From assembly GCF_003063435.1 (NCBI RefSeq), contig NZ_NESL01000001.1, positions 248,001 to 312,000 of the forward strand: a DNA stretch of 64,000 bases. Reading direction: 5' to 3'. Made by a program: the position numbers and the translations under genes. The stretch comes from Limnohabitans sp. 2KL-1. Its GTDB lineage: Bacteria; Pseudomonadota; Gammaproteobacteria; Burkholderiales; Burkholderiaceae_C. Below, piece by piece: positions 9,179 to 17,495 of this stretch. Within the stretch, counting starts at the first letter, position 1, and each line of letters opens with the position of its first letter. Under the pieces are notes generated by a model, which made no database searches, was not told the DNA's origin, and saw only the letters and a list, made by a program, of their open reading frames with translations.

Positions 9179-9855
9179 GCCAGGTGCCCCGTCTTTACCA
9201 GAATCAGACAACCCTCGCGGCTGAAGGGCTGGTGTTGGCTCATGTGCGGGCTGCGCAACCAGCTGCCGGCAGGGTAGTCGCCGTGTTCGTCCGAAAACAC
9301 GCCCTCCATCACGAAAATTTCTTCGCCGCCCCAATGCCGGTGCGGGTTGAAAAACGTCTGCGGTGCCCAGCGCACCAGGGCGGTGTTTTGCGTCTCGAAG
9401 GTGTTCAGCGGCAAGACCTTCAGGCCCTCCACCAGGCCTTGACGCCAGGTGCTGCGGCGCGTGTCGATGACCACACGCTCGTCATCTTTCGCATCCAGAT
9501 GGCGCAACTTGACGAACAAGGTGCAGCCTTCGGGCGATGAAGGTGCGTGCGATGTGCCCACCGGGTTCTTGATGTAGGTGCCGGGGCCGTACACACCGTG
9601 CTCGTCGTGCAATGTGCCTTCAAGCACCAGAATTTCCTCGCCCCCGCCGTGCGTGTGGGTTGCAAAGGCCGAGCCCGGCGCATAGCGCACGATGGACGTG
9701 GCCCGTGCCACTTCACCGCCATCGCGTTCCAGCAGGCAGCGTGACACGCCCGCAGCAGGTGAGTCCACCCAATCGAGCGAGGGGCTGTGCACGACGCAGC
9801 GTTGGGCCAGGTCGGCGTTCAGTGAGATGTGGTGCGTGAGGTGTTCGGTGTTCAT
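9175..9855 (-). CDS. Two-domain ChrR-like cupin protein
   Basis: A 226-residue protein made of two tandem cupin domains of the ChrR anti-sigma-factor type, without the zinc-binding anti-sigma N-terminus. Each half has metal-ligand-like signatures: HTHGGGEEILVLEG in the first and HRHWGGEEIFVMEG in the second, each followed by a conserved downstream His (GTSH, HMSQH). It is likely a small metal-binding enzyme or sensor; the reaction is unknown. It starts 7 bases after the senC stop and overlaps the dehalogenase start by 4 bases, so it is probably cotranslated with selenoneine genes. That context is its most informative feature. Confidence 0.85.
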   Translation of the reverse strand: MNTEHLTHHISLNADLAQRCVVHSPSLDWVDSPAAGVSRCLLERDGGEVARATSIVRYAPGSAFATHTHGGGEEILVLEGTLHDEHGVYGPGTYIKNPVGTSHAPSSPEGCTLFVKLRHLDAKDDERVVIDTRRSTWRQGLVEGLKVLPLNTFETQNTALVRWAPQTFFNPHRHWGGEEIFVMEGVFSDEHGDYPAGSWLRSPHMSQHQPFSREGCLILVKTGHLA

Positions 9856-9862
9856 GGCGCGT

Positions 9863-12229
9863 TCAGGTTTTCAGCAGCACCGGCTCGATGGCCTCACCCT
9901 GTGCGGTGATGCGGCCGATGACGGCGGTGTGCGCATAGCCCGCCGCTTTGAGGGCCCGCACACAGGCGACGGCCTGGTCGGCAGGCACGCTAGCCAGCAA
10001 GCCGCCTGCAGTTTGTGGATCAAACAGCAGGGGGTAGCGCGGGTCTTGCACAAAGTCGTCAGCGTTGCGCAGGGCGCGGCGCAGCCGCACATTGGCCGGT
10101 TGCAAGGAACTGACGATGCCCGCTTTGACACAGTCCACCGCGCCGTCCAGCAAGGGCAGCGCGCTCATGTGCAACTCGGCGTCCACGCCAGAGGGCCGCG
10201 TCATTTCCACCAGATGGCCCAGCAGGCCAAAGCCGGTCAAGTCGGTGCAGGCGGTGGCGCTGTGTTGGCGCAAAATCTGTGCGCCAACCTGGTTGGACTG
10301 CACCATCGATTGCAAGGCGGCCGCGATCCAGCGGCCCTTGGCCGCATGCCGTGCGTGCGCAGCAAACAAGGTGCCGGTGCCCATGGGTTTGGTCAGCAGC
10401 AGCACATCGCCCGGCTGCATGCCGCCTTTGCGCATCACGTTTTTCATCTTGTCGTCGATGAGCCCGTTGATGGCAAAGCCCAGGGCCAGCTCTGCGCCTT
10501 CGCCCGTGTGGCCGCCCACCAGGGCGCAGCCTGCGGCATTCAGCACCTCAATTGCACCGCCCATCATTTGTGTCAACAGGTCTTCGACCTTGCTCTCCAG
10601 ACCCGGCGGCACCGTGACCACGGCAGTGGCCGTTTGCGGCTCGGCCCCCATGGCAAAAATATCACCCAGCGCATGGTTGGCGGCCACTTTGCCAAACAAA
10701 TAGGGGTCGTCGATGAAGGCGCGGAAAAAGTCCACCGTGTGCACCATGGCCATGCCTTTGGGCACGCGCACCACGGCCGCATCGTCGGGTGAATGCAGGC
10801 CGATCACGACATCGTCGCGCTCTACCGGCTGCAAGCTGCCCAGTGCGCGCGACAAGACGTTGGAGCCGACTTTGGCACCACAACCGCCGCAGCGCATCGC
10901 GATGGCCGAGATGGCCTGCAGCGACTCTTCAGAGGTCAGGGTCAGACGGGTTGTGGGCGCTTTGCCTTTGGCCTGGATGTCCCTGAGCAACTGGCCCATG
11001 GCCTGCATGGCTTCGCGCAAGCTCGCGCCAGGGTGAAGCGCCCCGGCCGTGCCGGACATGCTGGGCAGTTCCGTGAAGCGGCGCATGAACTGGCGATCGA
11101 TGCGGTCTTTCCAGCGCCACACCCAGGCCCCGGCAAAACCCAGCGCACCGCGAGATGCCACGGCGTAGCGGTTGCCTGTGGAAATCAGGGCCAGCCAATG
11201 GCGTTGCGGCTTGTAGGCCTGCAACTTCTGGCCCCGCAGGCTGCGTCGCAAATTGTCGGCCAGTGGCTTGGCCATGCGCACGGCAAAGACGCCGGCCTTT
11301 TCCAGCGGACGGTCGATGAAGGAGGCGATGTCACCGGCCGCAAAGATCAGCGGGTCGTTCAGCGCTTGCAACTGTGGGTGAACCAGGATGAAACCCTGGG
11401 CATCCAGCCCCAGCCCCGTGCTTTGCAGCCAGGTTGGACCACCGGCTTGCGTGACCCACATGGTTTCGTCGGCATCGAAAGTGCGGCCGTCGCGCGTGTG
11501 CAGACAGCCGGGCGAGACTTGCACCACCTCGGTGTTCAAGTGCACATCGATAGCCCGTTCAAGCAGCACCTTGGCAAAGCGCGCACGCACCCCTGGGTTG
11601 TGTGTGGGCAGCACCGTGTCGCCAGAAGTCAGCAACACGAATTTCAGGTCTTCGGGGTTGCGCCCCAGCGCCTTGAGCTCGTGGCGCAAACGGTATTGCA
11701 TGGACAGCAAAAGCTCCACGCCCCCTGCACCACCGCCCACCACCGCGATCGTCATGCGGCCCCGGTGCGCGGGCCAATGCCGAGCTTTGTCCAGCAGGGC
11801 CAGCCAGCGCTGGTTGAACTGCGCAATCGGCTTGACCGGTGTGGCCAGCGCTTGCGCGCCATCGACTTGCTGCACCTGCGGGGTCGAGCCGATGTTGATG
11901 GACAACACGTCATACGCCACAGGCGGGCGGTTTTTGCAAATGACTTTTTGGCTCTTGCGGTCGATGCCGACCACGGCGTCGTGGTACAGGCGGGCACCGG
12001 CAAAGGCACACAGGCGGCCCAGGTCGATGTGCACCTCGTCAAAGGTGTAGTGGCCCGAAATGTAGCCGGGCAACATGCCCGAGTAAGGCGTGTCGATGTC
12101 GGTGCAAATCACGGTGATGCGCACGCCCGGTTCGGGCTTCATGGCGAACATGCGCAGCACGCCCACATGGCTGTGGCCGCCGCCGACCAGCACCAAGTCA
12201 CGCAGCACGGGTTGATGGGAGGATTGCAT
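9863..12229 (-). CDS. senC: Fused FAD oxidoreductase / selenide,water dikinase (SelD, SenC role)
   Basis: A 788-residue fusion. Residues about 1-400 are a pyridine-nucleotide-disulfide oxidoreductase (FAD site LVGGGHSH at 14-21, NAD site VVGGGAGGVE). Residues about 430-788 are SelD, which makes selenophosphate from selenide and ATP. In the SelD active site RCGGCGAK, Cys450 and Lys453 align with E. coli Cys17 and Lys20, while the Cys19 position is Ala; no selenocysteine is used. The ATP-binding segments DDAAVV and GGHTGEG are present. It starts 2 bases after senB and precedes the cupin by 7. In selenoneine clusters the SelD homologue SenC supplies selenophosphate to SenB. Whether this protein also serves selenocysteine or selenouridine synthesis cannot be told here. 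Confidence 0.9.
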   Translation of the reverse strand: MQSSHQPVLRDLVLVGGGHSHVGVLRMFAMKPEPGVRITVICTDIDTPYSGMLPGYISGHYTFDEVHIDLGRLCAFAGARLYHDAVVGIDRKSQKVICKNRPPVAYDVLSINIGSTPQVQQVDGAQALATPVKPIAQFNQRWLALLDKARHWPAHRGRMTIAVVGGGAGGVELLLSMQYRLRHELKALGRNPEDLKFVLLTSGDTVLPTHNPGVRARFAKVLLERAIDVHLNTEVVQVSPGCLHTRDGRTFDADETMWVTQAGGPTWLQSTGLGLDAQGFILVHPQLQALNDPLIFAAGDIASFIDRPLEKAGVFAVRMAKPLADNLRRSLRGQKLQAYKPQRHWLALISTGNRYAVASRGALGFAGAWVWRWKDRIDRQFMRRFTELPSMSGTAGALHPGASLREAMQAMGQLLRDIQAKGKAPTTRLTLTSEESLQAISAIAMRCGGCGAKVGSNVLSRALGSLQPVERDDVVIGLHSPDDAAVVRVPKGMAMVHTVDFFRAFIDDPYLFGKVAANHALGDIFAMGAEPQTATAVVTVPPGLESKVEDLLTQMMGGAIEVLNAAGCALVGGHTGEGAELALGFAINGLIDDKMKNVMRKGGMQPGDVLLLTKPMGTGTLFAAHARHAAKGRWIAAALQSMVQSNQVGAQILRQHSATACTDLTGFGLLGHLVEMTRPSGVDAELHMSALPLLDGAVDCVKAGIVSSLQPANVRLRRALRNADDFVQDPRYPLLFDPQTAGGLLASVPADQAVACVRALKAAGYAHTAVIGRITAQGEAIEPVLLKT

Positions 12230-12231
12230 TC

Positions 12232-13206
12232 TTAAAAGGTCCAGAGGTCTTGCACCCAGCGGTGCAAGGCGGCGCGTTCGGCCTGCGGTTCAAACAAGGG
12301 TGCGCGCAAGGCGCACTGATGCTGCAAGTGTGCCACCAGGCCGTGGCCGTTCGGCGGCGTCCGGCAAGCCAGCAAAAAATCAGCCAGCGCCTGCGCATCC
12401 CCGGGCGCGAACAGCCCGGTGTAGTCCTCGCCCAGCAGACCCACATTGCCGTCGATGCGCGAAGCCAACACGGGCGTGCCGCTGCAAATCGCCTCCATCA
12501 GCACATGCGCGCCGCCTTCCATGCGGCTGCAGTGCACCAGCAAGTGGGCGCGCTGGATGCGCTGCAGCGTTTGCGCGTGAGGCACAGCCCCCAGCCAGCG
12601 GTAATGAGGGCATTGCGCCTGCGTGGCCTCAGCGGCCTGGCCCAGCACGGGGTCAAGCGCTGCGCCAATGTGGTCGATGAATATACCCGCGTCGGGCGGC
12701 AACAGGCGCGCAGCGGCCATCAGCGTGAGCGGGTCTTTTTCTTCGCGCAAATGCCCCACCATCACCACGCGCAAGTGGCGTGCGGTCTTGGGCAGGGTCT
12801 GGCGCGTGCCGGTGGACTGGAAGATGACGCGGGCCTTGGCCTGGTGTTCGGGCGGCAGGCTTTGCACGCCCAGCCCCTGCAGCACCACCAGCGAACATGC
12901 CAGCGCCAGAGACCTTTGGGCTGTCGGGTCATGCCCGATGTCGCGGTACAGGTCGGTGCCCGTCAGCACCACGCCCAGGCCGCGCTGGCCGTGCCTGGCG
13001 TGCCAGGCCTGTACCGAGTCGGCCGAGCGGCGGGCGTGCAGGGCCAGCATCACATGGTCATTGTCGGCTTGGGCATCGGGCCACTGTCGCACGATCCGGG
13101 CAGAATGCGCAGACAGCAGACGTTGCCAGCGGCGCGCCGTTTGCCAGTTCCCGTTGTTGGCGTCGGCCAAAGCGGGACTGACAATGACCACACGAAGTTT
13201 TTGCAT
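12232..13206 (-). CDS. senB: Selenosugar synthase-like glycosyltransferase (SenB)
   Basis: Glycosyltransferase of the GT-B fold, 324 residues, expected to join selenophosphate to a UDP-sugar to give a selenosugar. The N-terminus MQKLRVVIVSPA opens the first Rossmann domain; the C-terminal half has the nucleotide-sugar binding pattern, including MEGGAHVLMEAICSGTPVLAS with the E-x7-E-type helix. The family (TIGR04348-like) is typically encoded next to SelD and an EgtB-like SenA, as here. The ATG at 13206 was chosen over an in-frame ATG at 13221. Neither has a good ribosome site, and the senA start is only 13 bases away on the other strand. It is the first gene of the operon continuing into senC, the cupin and the dehalogenase. 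Confidence 0.88.
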   Translation of the reverse strand: MQKLRVVIVSPALADANNGNWQTARRWQRLLSAHSARIVRQWPDAQADNDHVMLALHARRSADSVQAWHARHGQRGLGVVLTGTDLYRDIGHDPTAQRSLALACSLVVLQGLGVQSLPPEHQAKARVIFQSTGTRQTLPKTARHLRVVMVGHLREEKDPLTLMAAARLLPPDAGIFIDHIGAALDPVLGQAAEATQAQCPHYRWLGAVPHAQTLQRIQRAHLLVHCSRMEGGAHVLMEAICSGTPVLASRIDGNVGLLGEDYTGLFAPGDAQALADFLLACRTPPNGHGLVAHLQHQCALRAPLFEPQAERAALHRWVQDLWTF

Positions 13207-13219
13207 GGGCGGTTTATAC

Positions 13220-14515
13220 ATGAATGACAGTACCCCGACAGCAGCAAGGCAGACCCTGCGGCGGAACGCCAATGGGTGGCATTTGGGCGTGCTGTCGGGG
13301 CCGGTGCACAGTGCTGTTCGCACAGCCGGTCCGGAGGCTTTGGCCCAGGCCCTGCAAACCACACGCGCTCGCACCCTGGGCCTGATGCAAGCCTGGCAAA
13401 ACGCCTTGCCCGATCTGTCGGTGCCGCCTTTGCCCGAGATGAACCCGCCACTTTGGGAATGGGGCCACATCGCCTGGTTTCAGGAATGGTGGACGGTGCG
13501 CAACCGCCAGCGCCACCTGGGCACGCGCAGTGCCCGCATCGGCGAGGCGTTTGGGCCATCTCTGCTGCCCGATGCCGATGCGCTTTACAACTCCAGCGAC
13601 GTCGCGCACGACAGCCGCTGGGCTTTGGCGCTGCCCGACCTGGCCGGCACGCAGGCCTATTTGGCGCAGGTGCTGCAGCGCAGTCTGGCCCACTTGAAAG
13701 CGTTGCCAGCGGTGCAGGACGCCGGACAGGCAGCGAGTGATGAGGCCTTGTACTTTTGGCGACTCGTGCTGCAACACGAAGACATGCACAACGAAGCCTC
13801 GGTTTACATGGCGCAGGCTTTAGGCCTGCATTTGCCGCAGGCGCTGTGCTGGCGAACAGGGGCGGGGGTGGGGGCGGCTGGGCATGCGCATGCCCTTCCA
13901 GCGCAGACCCATCCAACGCAGACCCATCCAACGCAGATCCATGTGCCCGCGCAAGTTCACACGCTGGGCCACTCGGGGCCGGGCTTCGCCTTTGACAACG
14001 AGCTTCAAGCCCAGCCGGTGGCGCTGGCGGCCTTCGACATTGATGCAGCGACCGTCAGTTGGGCGCGTTATCTGCCTTTTGTGCAGGCCACTGGCCATGC
14101 GCTGCCGCCCCATGTGCGTTGGGTTGAAGGCATGTGGCAAGCGCAGCACTTTGGCCAGTGGCAGGCCCTGGACCTGCAGGCCCCGGCGTTGCATGTCAAT
14201 GCGCACGATGCCCAGGCTTGGTGCGAATGGGCGGGCAGGCGCTTGCCGACAGAGGCCGAATGGGAATGTGCCGCGCACACGCCAGACTTTGTGTGGGGCC
14301 AGGTGTGGGAATGGACCGCCAGCGACTTTGCGCCTTATCCGGGGTTTGAGGCGCACCCTTACCGCGACTATTCAGCGCCCTGGTGGCACGACCACCGTGT
14401 GTTGCGAGGGGCGTGCGCCGCCACTTCGGCCCATGTGGTGGATGTGCGTTACCGCAACTTCTTTGTGCCTGCGCGGCGCGACATTTTTGCGGGGTTCCGC
14501 TCGGTGGCGGTGTAA
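13220..14515 (+). CDS. senA: Selenoneine synthase-like, DinB plus FGE-sulfatase domains (SenA)
   Basis: EgtB-like mononuclear iron enzyme of 431 residues, expected to couple hercynine with the selenosugar by oxidative C-Se bond formation. The N-terminal DinB-like domain carries the iron site: His83 in EWGHIAW and the HX3HXE motif at His186, His190 and Glu192. The C-terminal FGE-sulfatase domain has RLPTEAEWE, VWEWTASDF and the closing RNFF...AGFRSV. It is called SenA rather than ergothioneine EgtB because a selenosugar synthase and SelD lie head to head with it and no EgtC or EgtE homologue is near. Residues about 226-245 hold a His/Thr/Pro-rich insert made by a short DNA tandem repeat. It converges with egtD, 24 bases apart. 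Confidence 0.88.
   Translation: MNDSTPTAARQTLRRNANGWHLGVLSGPVHSAVRTAGPEALAQALQTTRARTLGLMQAWQNALPDLSVPPLPEMNPPLWEWGHIAWFQEWWTVRNRQRHLGTRSARIGEAFGPSLLPDADALYNSSDVAHDSRWALALPDLAGTQAYLAQVLQRSLAHLKALPAVQDAGQAASDEALYFWRLVLQHEDMHNEASVYMAQALGLHLPQALCWRTGAGVGAAGHAHALPAQTHPTQTHPTQIHVPAQVHTLGHSGPGFAFDNELQAQPVALAAFDIDAATVSWARYLPFVQATGHALPPHVRWVEGMWQAQHFGQWQALDLQAPALHVNAHDAQAWCEWAGRRLPTEAEWECAAHTPDFVWGQVWEWTASDFAPYPGFEAHPYRDYSAPWWHDHRVLRGACAATSAHVVDVRYRNFFVPARRDIFAGFRSVAV
13903..13940 (+). repeat. 15-bp tandem repeat inside senA
   Basis: The 15-base unit cagacccatccaacg is repeated, with a third partial copy (cagatccat), and encodes QTHPT-QTHPT-QIH. It lies in the linker between the DinB-like and FGE-sulfatase domains, where length variation would be tolerated. 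Confidence 0.8.
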
Positions 14516-14539
14516 AAGTTGATCGGGTGCAGCGAAAAG

Positions 14540-15508
14540 TCAGGCCGTTGCCCACAACACCGCAAAGCGCGCGGCCGGATCGGTCCAGACGCGGGTTTGG
14601 GCAAAGCCTGCCGACAGCAACAAGGCCTCAAAGCCCGGCACGCTCCACTTGCAGGCGTTTTCGGTGTGGATGGTCTCGCCGGGTGCAAAGAGGCGCTCGC
14701 CGCCCGGCCATTGCACCCGCACCGCGTGGCGTGCTTGCAGGTGCATCTCTACACGCGATTGTTCGGCGTTGAAGCGCGACAGGTGCCGCCAGTCGCGCAC
14801 CGCAAAGTCGCTGCCCACCAGGCGGTTGATGTGCAGCAGCAGGTTCAGGTCAAACGCGGCGGTCACACCCAAGGCGTCGTCATAGGCCGCTTCCAGCTCG
14901 GCCGCATCCTTGAGCAAGTCCACCCCGATCAGCAAGCCACTGCCCGCTGCTGTGCCGCATGCGCGGTGCAGGCTTTGCAAAAAGCCCAGGGCCTGCTCGG
15001 GCGTGAAGTTGCCGATGCTCGAACCTGGGTAAAACAACACGCGTGGCTGCGCTGGGTCCAGGCTCAGTGCATCCGGTAAATCCAGACCGCCCGAAAAGTC
15101 GGTGCCCAGGCCCGCCACAGGCAGACCGGGGTGCTGACGCAGCAAGCTGTCCAGGGCCTGGCGCACAAAGTCCACCGAAATGTCCACCGCCACATAGCGC
15201 CCGGCTTGCATCGTGCCCAGCAGCCGTCCGGCTTTTTCGCAGTTGCCCGCGCCCAGGTCGATCCAGCAAGCGCCAGTGGGCAAGTGCCGGGCCATGTCGG
15301 CGCTGTGCAGCCGCATCAGCTGTGCTTCGGTGCGCGTCAGGTCGTACTCGGGCAGCTCGGTGATGGCCTCGAACAGGCGCGAGCCCAGCGCGTCGTACAG
15401 GTACTTGGGCGAGGTGAAGGCCTGCGGGGCGCTCAGGCCCTGCAAGAGTTCTTGCGCCACGGCGGCGGCGTTGTGCTGGTACAGCTGGATGAATTGGGGC
15501 GCGGTCAT
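14540..15508 (-). CDS. egtD: L-histidine N-alpha-methyltransferase (hercynine synthase)
   Basis: SAM-dependent enzyme that trimethylates histidine to hercynine, the betaine precursor of ergothioneine and selenoneine. The 322-residue protein has the SAM-binding motif DLGAGNCEK, the family motif YPGSSIGNFTP, and the C-terminal substrate segment IHTENACKW. In mycobacterial EgtD a Glu and a Ser two residues later contact the imidazole; here Glu is kept but the Ser position is Ala. The gene ends 24 bases from the senA stop in convergent orientation. With senA, senB and senC it gives the set needed to make selenoneine from histidine, except for a recognisable C-Se lyase. Confidence 0.92.
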   Translation of the reverse strand: MTAPQFIQLYQHNAAAVAQELLQGLSAPQAFTSPKYLYDALGSRLFEAITELPEYDLTRTEAQLMRLHSADMARHLPTGACWIDLGAGNCEKAGRLLGTMQAGRYVAVDISVDFVRQALDSLLRQHPGLPVAGLGTDFSGGLDLPDALSLDPAQPRVLFYPGSSIGNFTPEQALGFLQSLHRACGTAAGSGLLIGVDLLKDAAELEAAYDDALGVTAAFDLNLLLHINRLVGSDFAVRDWRHLSRFNAEQSRVEMHLQARHAVRVQWPGGERLFAPGETIHTENACKWSVPGFEALLLSAGFAQTRVWTDPAARFAVLWATA

Positions 15509-15621
15509 GCGGTCGATGTTAGTGCAGCGACCAAGTCAGACCTTCCAATCAGCGTCCAAATCAACGGTCAACGCCCGAAGGGGATGCGCCCACCCCGGAA
15601 AAAACAAAGTGGGATGTGCTA

Positions 15622-15641
15622 AAGTAATTAATCAATTACTT
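15622..15641. promoter_or_regulatory. Palindromic operator upstream of tetR
   Basis: AAGTAATTAATCAATTACTT is a perfect 8-bp inverted repeat with a 4-base centre, ending 10 bases before the TetR start. The position and AT-rich symmetry fit an autoregulatory TetR operator controlling the exporter operon. Confidence 0.7.
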
Positions 15642-15651
15642 AATTAAAGAC

Positions 15652-16290
15652 ATGCTCTCGACCATCAAGCAAAAAACCGAAGACAGACAAGCGGCCTTGA
15701 TGGCAGCGGCTTTGCAACTGGCCGCCCAAAAAAGCCCGGCACAGATCACCACGGGCGAGCTGGCGGTGGCGGTGGGCATCACCCAAGGGGCGGTTTTCAA
15801 GCACTTTGAAAGCAAAGAGGCCATCTGGTTGACTGTGATGCAGTGGGTGCATGCCGAGTTGATGATGCGCCTGCAAGCCGCAGCACAAGCACACCTCGAC
15901 CAAGGCGAAGCCTTGGGGGCCATGCGGGCGGTGTTCATGGCGCATGTGCAATTTGTACAAGCTCAGCCGGGCGTGCCTCGGCTGGTATTTCAGGAACTGC
16001 AACACCCGCAGCCCTCGCCCCTCAAAGCCAGTGTGCAGCAGCTCATGGTGAATTACCGCCAATTGGTGCACGGTTTGCTGTTGAAGGCAAAAGCAAACCA
16101 ACAGTTGGCACAAACCGTTGACCTGAGCGCCGCCACGGTGTTGTTTGTTGGGGCCATTCAGGGCTTGGTCATGCAGGCCCTGATGGCTGGGCATTTGAGC
16201 GACGTCGGCGCGCAAGCGGCAGCGGTTTATGACATTTACGAGCAGGGGCTAATGCAGTCCATGCCCACATCGACAAGGACAAAAGCATGA
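15652..16290 (+). CDS. TetR/AcrR family regulator
   Basis: Repressor-type regulator of 212 residues. The N-terminal helix-turn-helix (residues about 13-58) includes ITTGELAVAVGITQGAVFKHF; the remainder is a divergent ligand-binding domain. Its stop overlaps the start of the HlyD-like gene in ATGA, so it is the first gene of a four-gene exporter operon. The palindrome at 15622-15641 is its probable operator. The inducer is unknown. Confidence 0.9.
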   Translation: MLSTIKQKTEDRQAALMAAALQLAAQKSPAQITTGELAVAVGITQGAVFKHFESKEAIWLTVMQWVHAELMMRLQAAAQAHLDQGEALGAMRAVFMAHVQFVQAQPGVPRLVFQELQHPQPSPLKASVQQLMVNYRQLVHGLLLKAKANQQLAQTVDLSAATVLFVGAIQGLVMQALMAGHLSDVGAQAAAVYDIYEQGLMQSMPTSTRTKA

Positions 16291-17495
16291 AATGGACAGT
16301 GCAAAACAAGCGGCGTTGGCTCACGGCAGGGGCCACATTGATGGTGGTGGCCATCATCGGTTGGGTGGCGTTTCGCATCGGGCCTTTGGCACCCAACCGC
16401 ATCACCGTCACGACCGTCAAGAGTGAACGCATCACGCCCGCCGTGTTTGGCATTGGCAGTGTCGAGGCACGCCAAAGCTGGTTGATCGGGCCCGTGACGG
16501 CGGGGCGCGTTTTGCGCGTGCTGGTGGATGTGGGCGACAAGGTCAAGGTGGGCCAATGGCTGGCCGAGATGGACCCGGTCGATTTGGCGCAGCGCCAAAA
16601 AGCGCAAGAAGCGGCCATGGCCAAGGCCGTCAGCGTGCAAGCTGCGGCCAAGGCGCAAGTGGCCGATGCACAGGCCAGACGCGAGCTGGCCCAGTCGGGC
16701 TGGCTGCGCCAGCAAGACCTGGCCCGCCAGAATTTCATCAGTGCCACAGCCCTTGAGGCACAGCAGCAAGCGCTGCGATCGGCAGAGGCGGCGCTGCAAG
16801 TGGCGCAAGCCAACGCCCAGGCCGCCGCTCAAGACATGGCACGGGTGCAAGCCGAAAGCGCGGGTGTGGCATTTCAGCGCCAGAGCCTTCGCATGCTGGC
16901 CCCGGCCGATGCGGTGGTCACCAGCCGCGATGCCGAAGCGGGCAGCACGGTGGTGGCTGGCCAGCCTGTGCTCAAGCTGGTCAACCCGCAAAGCCTGTGG
17001 GTGCGCATGCGCGTGGACCAAGGCCGATCGGCAGGTCTGGCGGCGGGTCTGGCCGCGCGCATCGTGCTGCGCTCGCAGCCCCAGCAGGTCTGGCCTGGCG
17101 TGGTCGAGCGTGTGGAGTGGCAGGCCGACAGCGTGACCGAAGAGCGCATTGCCCAAGTGGCGTTCCGCCTTGAACCCGGACAAATGCCACCGGCTGTGTC
17201 GATGGGGGAAATGGCCGAGGTGACGTTGGACTTGCCCGCCACCGCAGAAGGCCCCGTGGTGCCACAAGCCAGCATGCAAAAACACCAGGGCCAAACGGGG
17301 GTGTGGCGTTTGTCGGCCAGTGGTTCCGTTGAATTTGCGCCTGTGCAGTGGGGCGCGGTCAGCTTGGACGGCCATGTGCAGGCCCTCACCGGTTTGAAGG
17401 CGCAGGACCGGGTGGTCGTTTACAGCGAAAAACCCCTGCAACCGGGTGCGCGGGTCCGGGTGGTCGATGCCTTGGTGGGGCAGGCACAGCCATGA
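16287..17495 (+). CDS. HlyD-family periplasmic adaptor subunit
   Basis: Membrane fusion protein of 402 residues linking an inner-membrane ABC exporter to the outer membrane or periplasm. It has an N-terminal membrane anchor (residues about 10-32), a lipoyl/barrel-sandwich half (VTAGRVLRVLVDVGDKVKVG), a long Ala/Gln-rich coiled coil (about 95-205), and a beta-barrel domain after it. Its start overlaps the TetR stop, and its stop overlaps the permease start, both as ATGA. With the FtsX-like permease and ATPase it resembles MacAB or DevBCA exporters; no outer-membrane factor is encoded in this operon. Confidence 0.9.
   Translation: MKWTVQNKRRWLTAGATLMVVAIIGWVAFRIGPLAPNRITVTTVKSERITPAVFGIGSVEARQSWLIGPVTAGRVLRVLVDVGDKVKVGQWLAEMDPVDLAQRQKAQEAAMAKAVSVQAAAKAQVADAQARRELAQSGWLRQQDLARQNFISATALEAQQQALRSAEAALQVAQANAQAAAQDMARVQAESAGVAFQRQSLRMLAPADAVVTSRDAEAGSTVVAGQPVLKLVNPQSLWVRMRVDQGRSAGLAAGLAARIVLRSQPQQVWPGVVERVEWQADSVTEERIAQVAFRLEPGQMPPAVSMGEMAEVTLDLPATAEGPVVPQASMQKHQGQTGVWRLSASGSVEFAPVQWGAVSLDGHVQALTGLKAQDRVVVYSEKPLQPGARVRVVDALVGQAQP

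Noticed and set aside
10793..12235. Plus-strand 480-codon frame opposite senC
   Set aside because: Shadow of the oxidoreductase-SelD fusion in high-GC DNA; no ribosome site and no recognisable domain.
13220..14515. Calling the EgtB-like gene an ergothioneine synthase
   Set aside because: A selenosugar-synthase-like glycosyltransferase and SelD lie head to head with it, and EgtA, EgtC and EgtE are absent; the selenoneine assignment explains the neighbours better.
15509..15651. A shared promoter linking egtD with the TetR exporter operon
   Set aside because: The palindrome lies close to the TetR start and over 110 bases from egtD, so control of egtD by this TetR is not supported.
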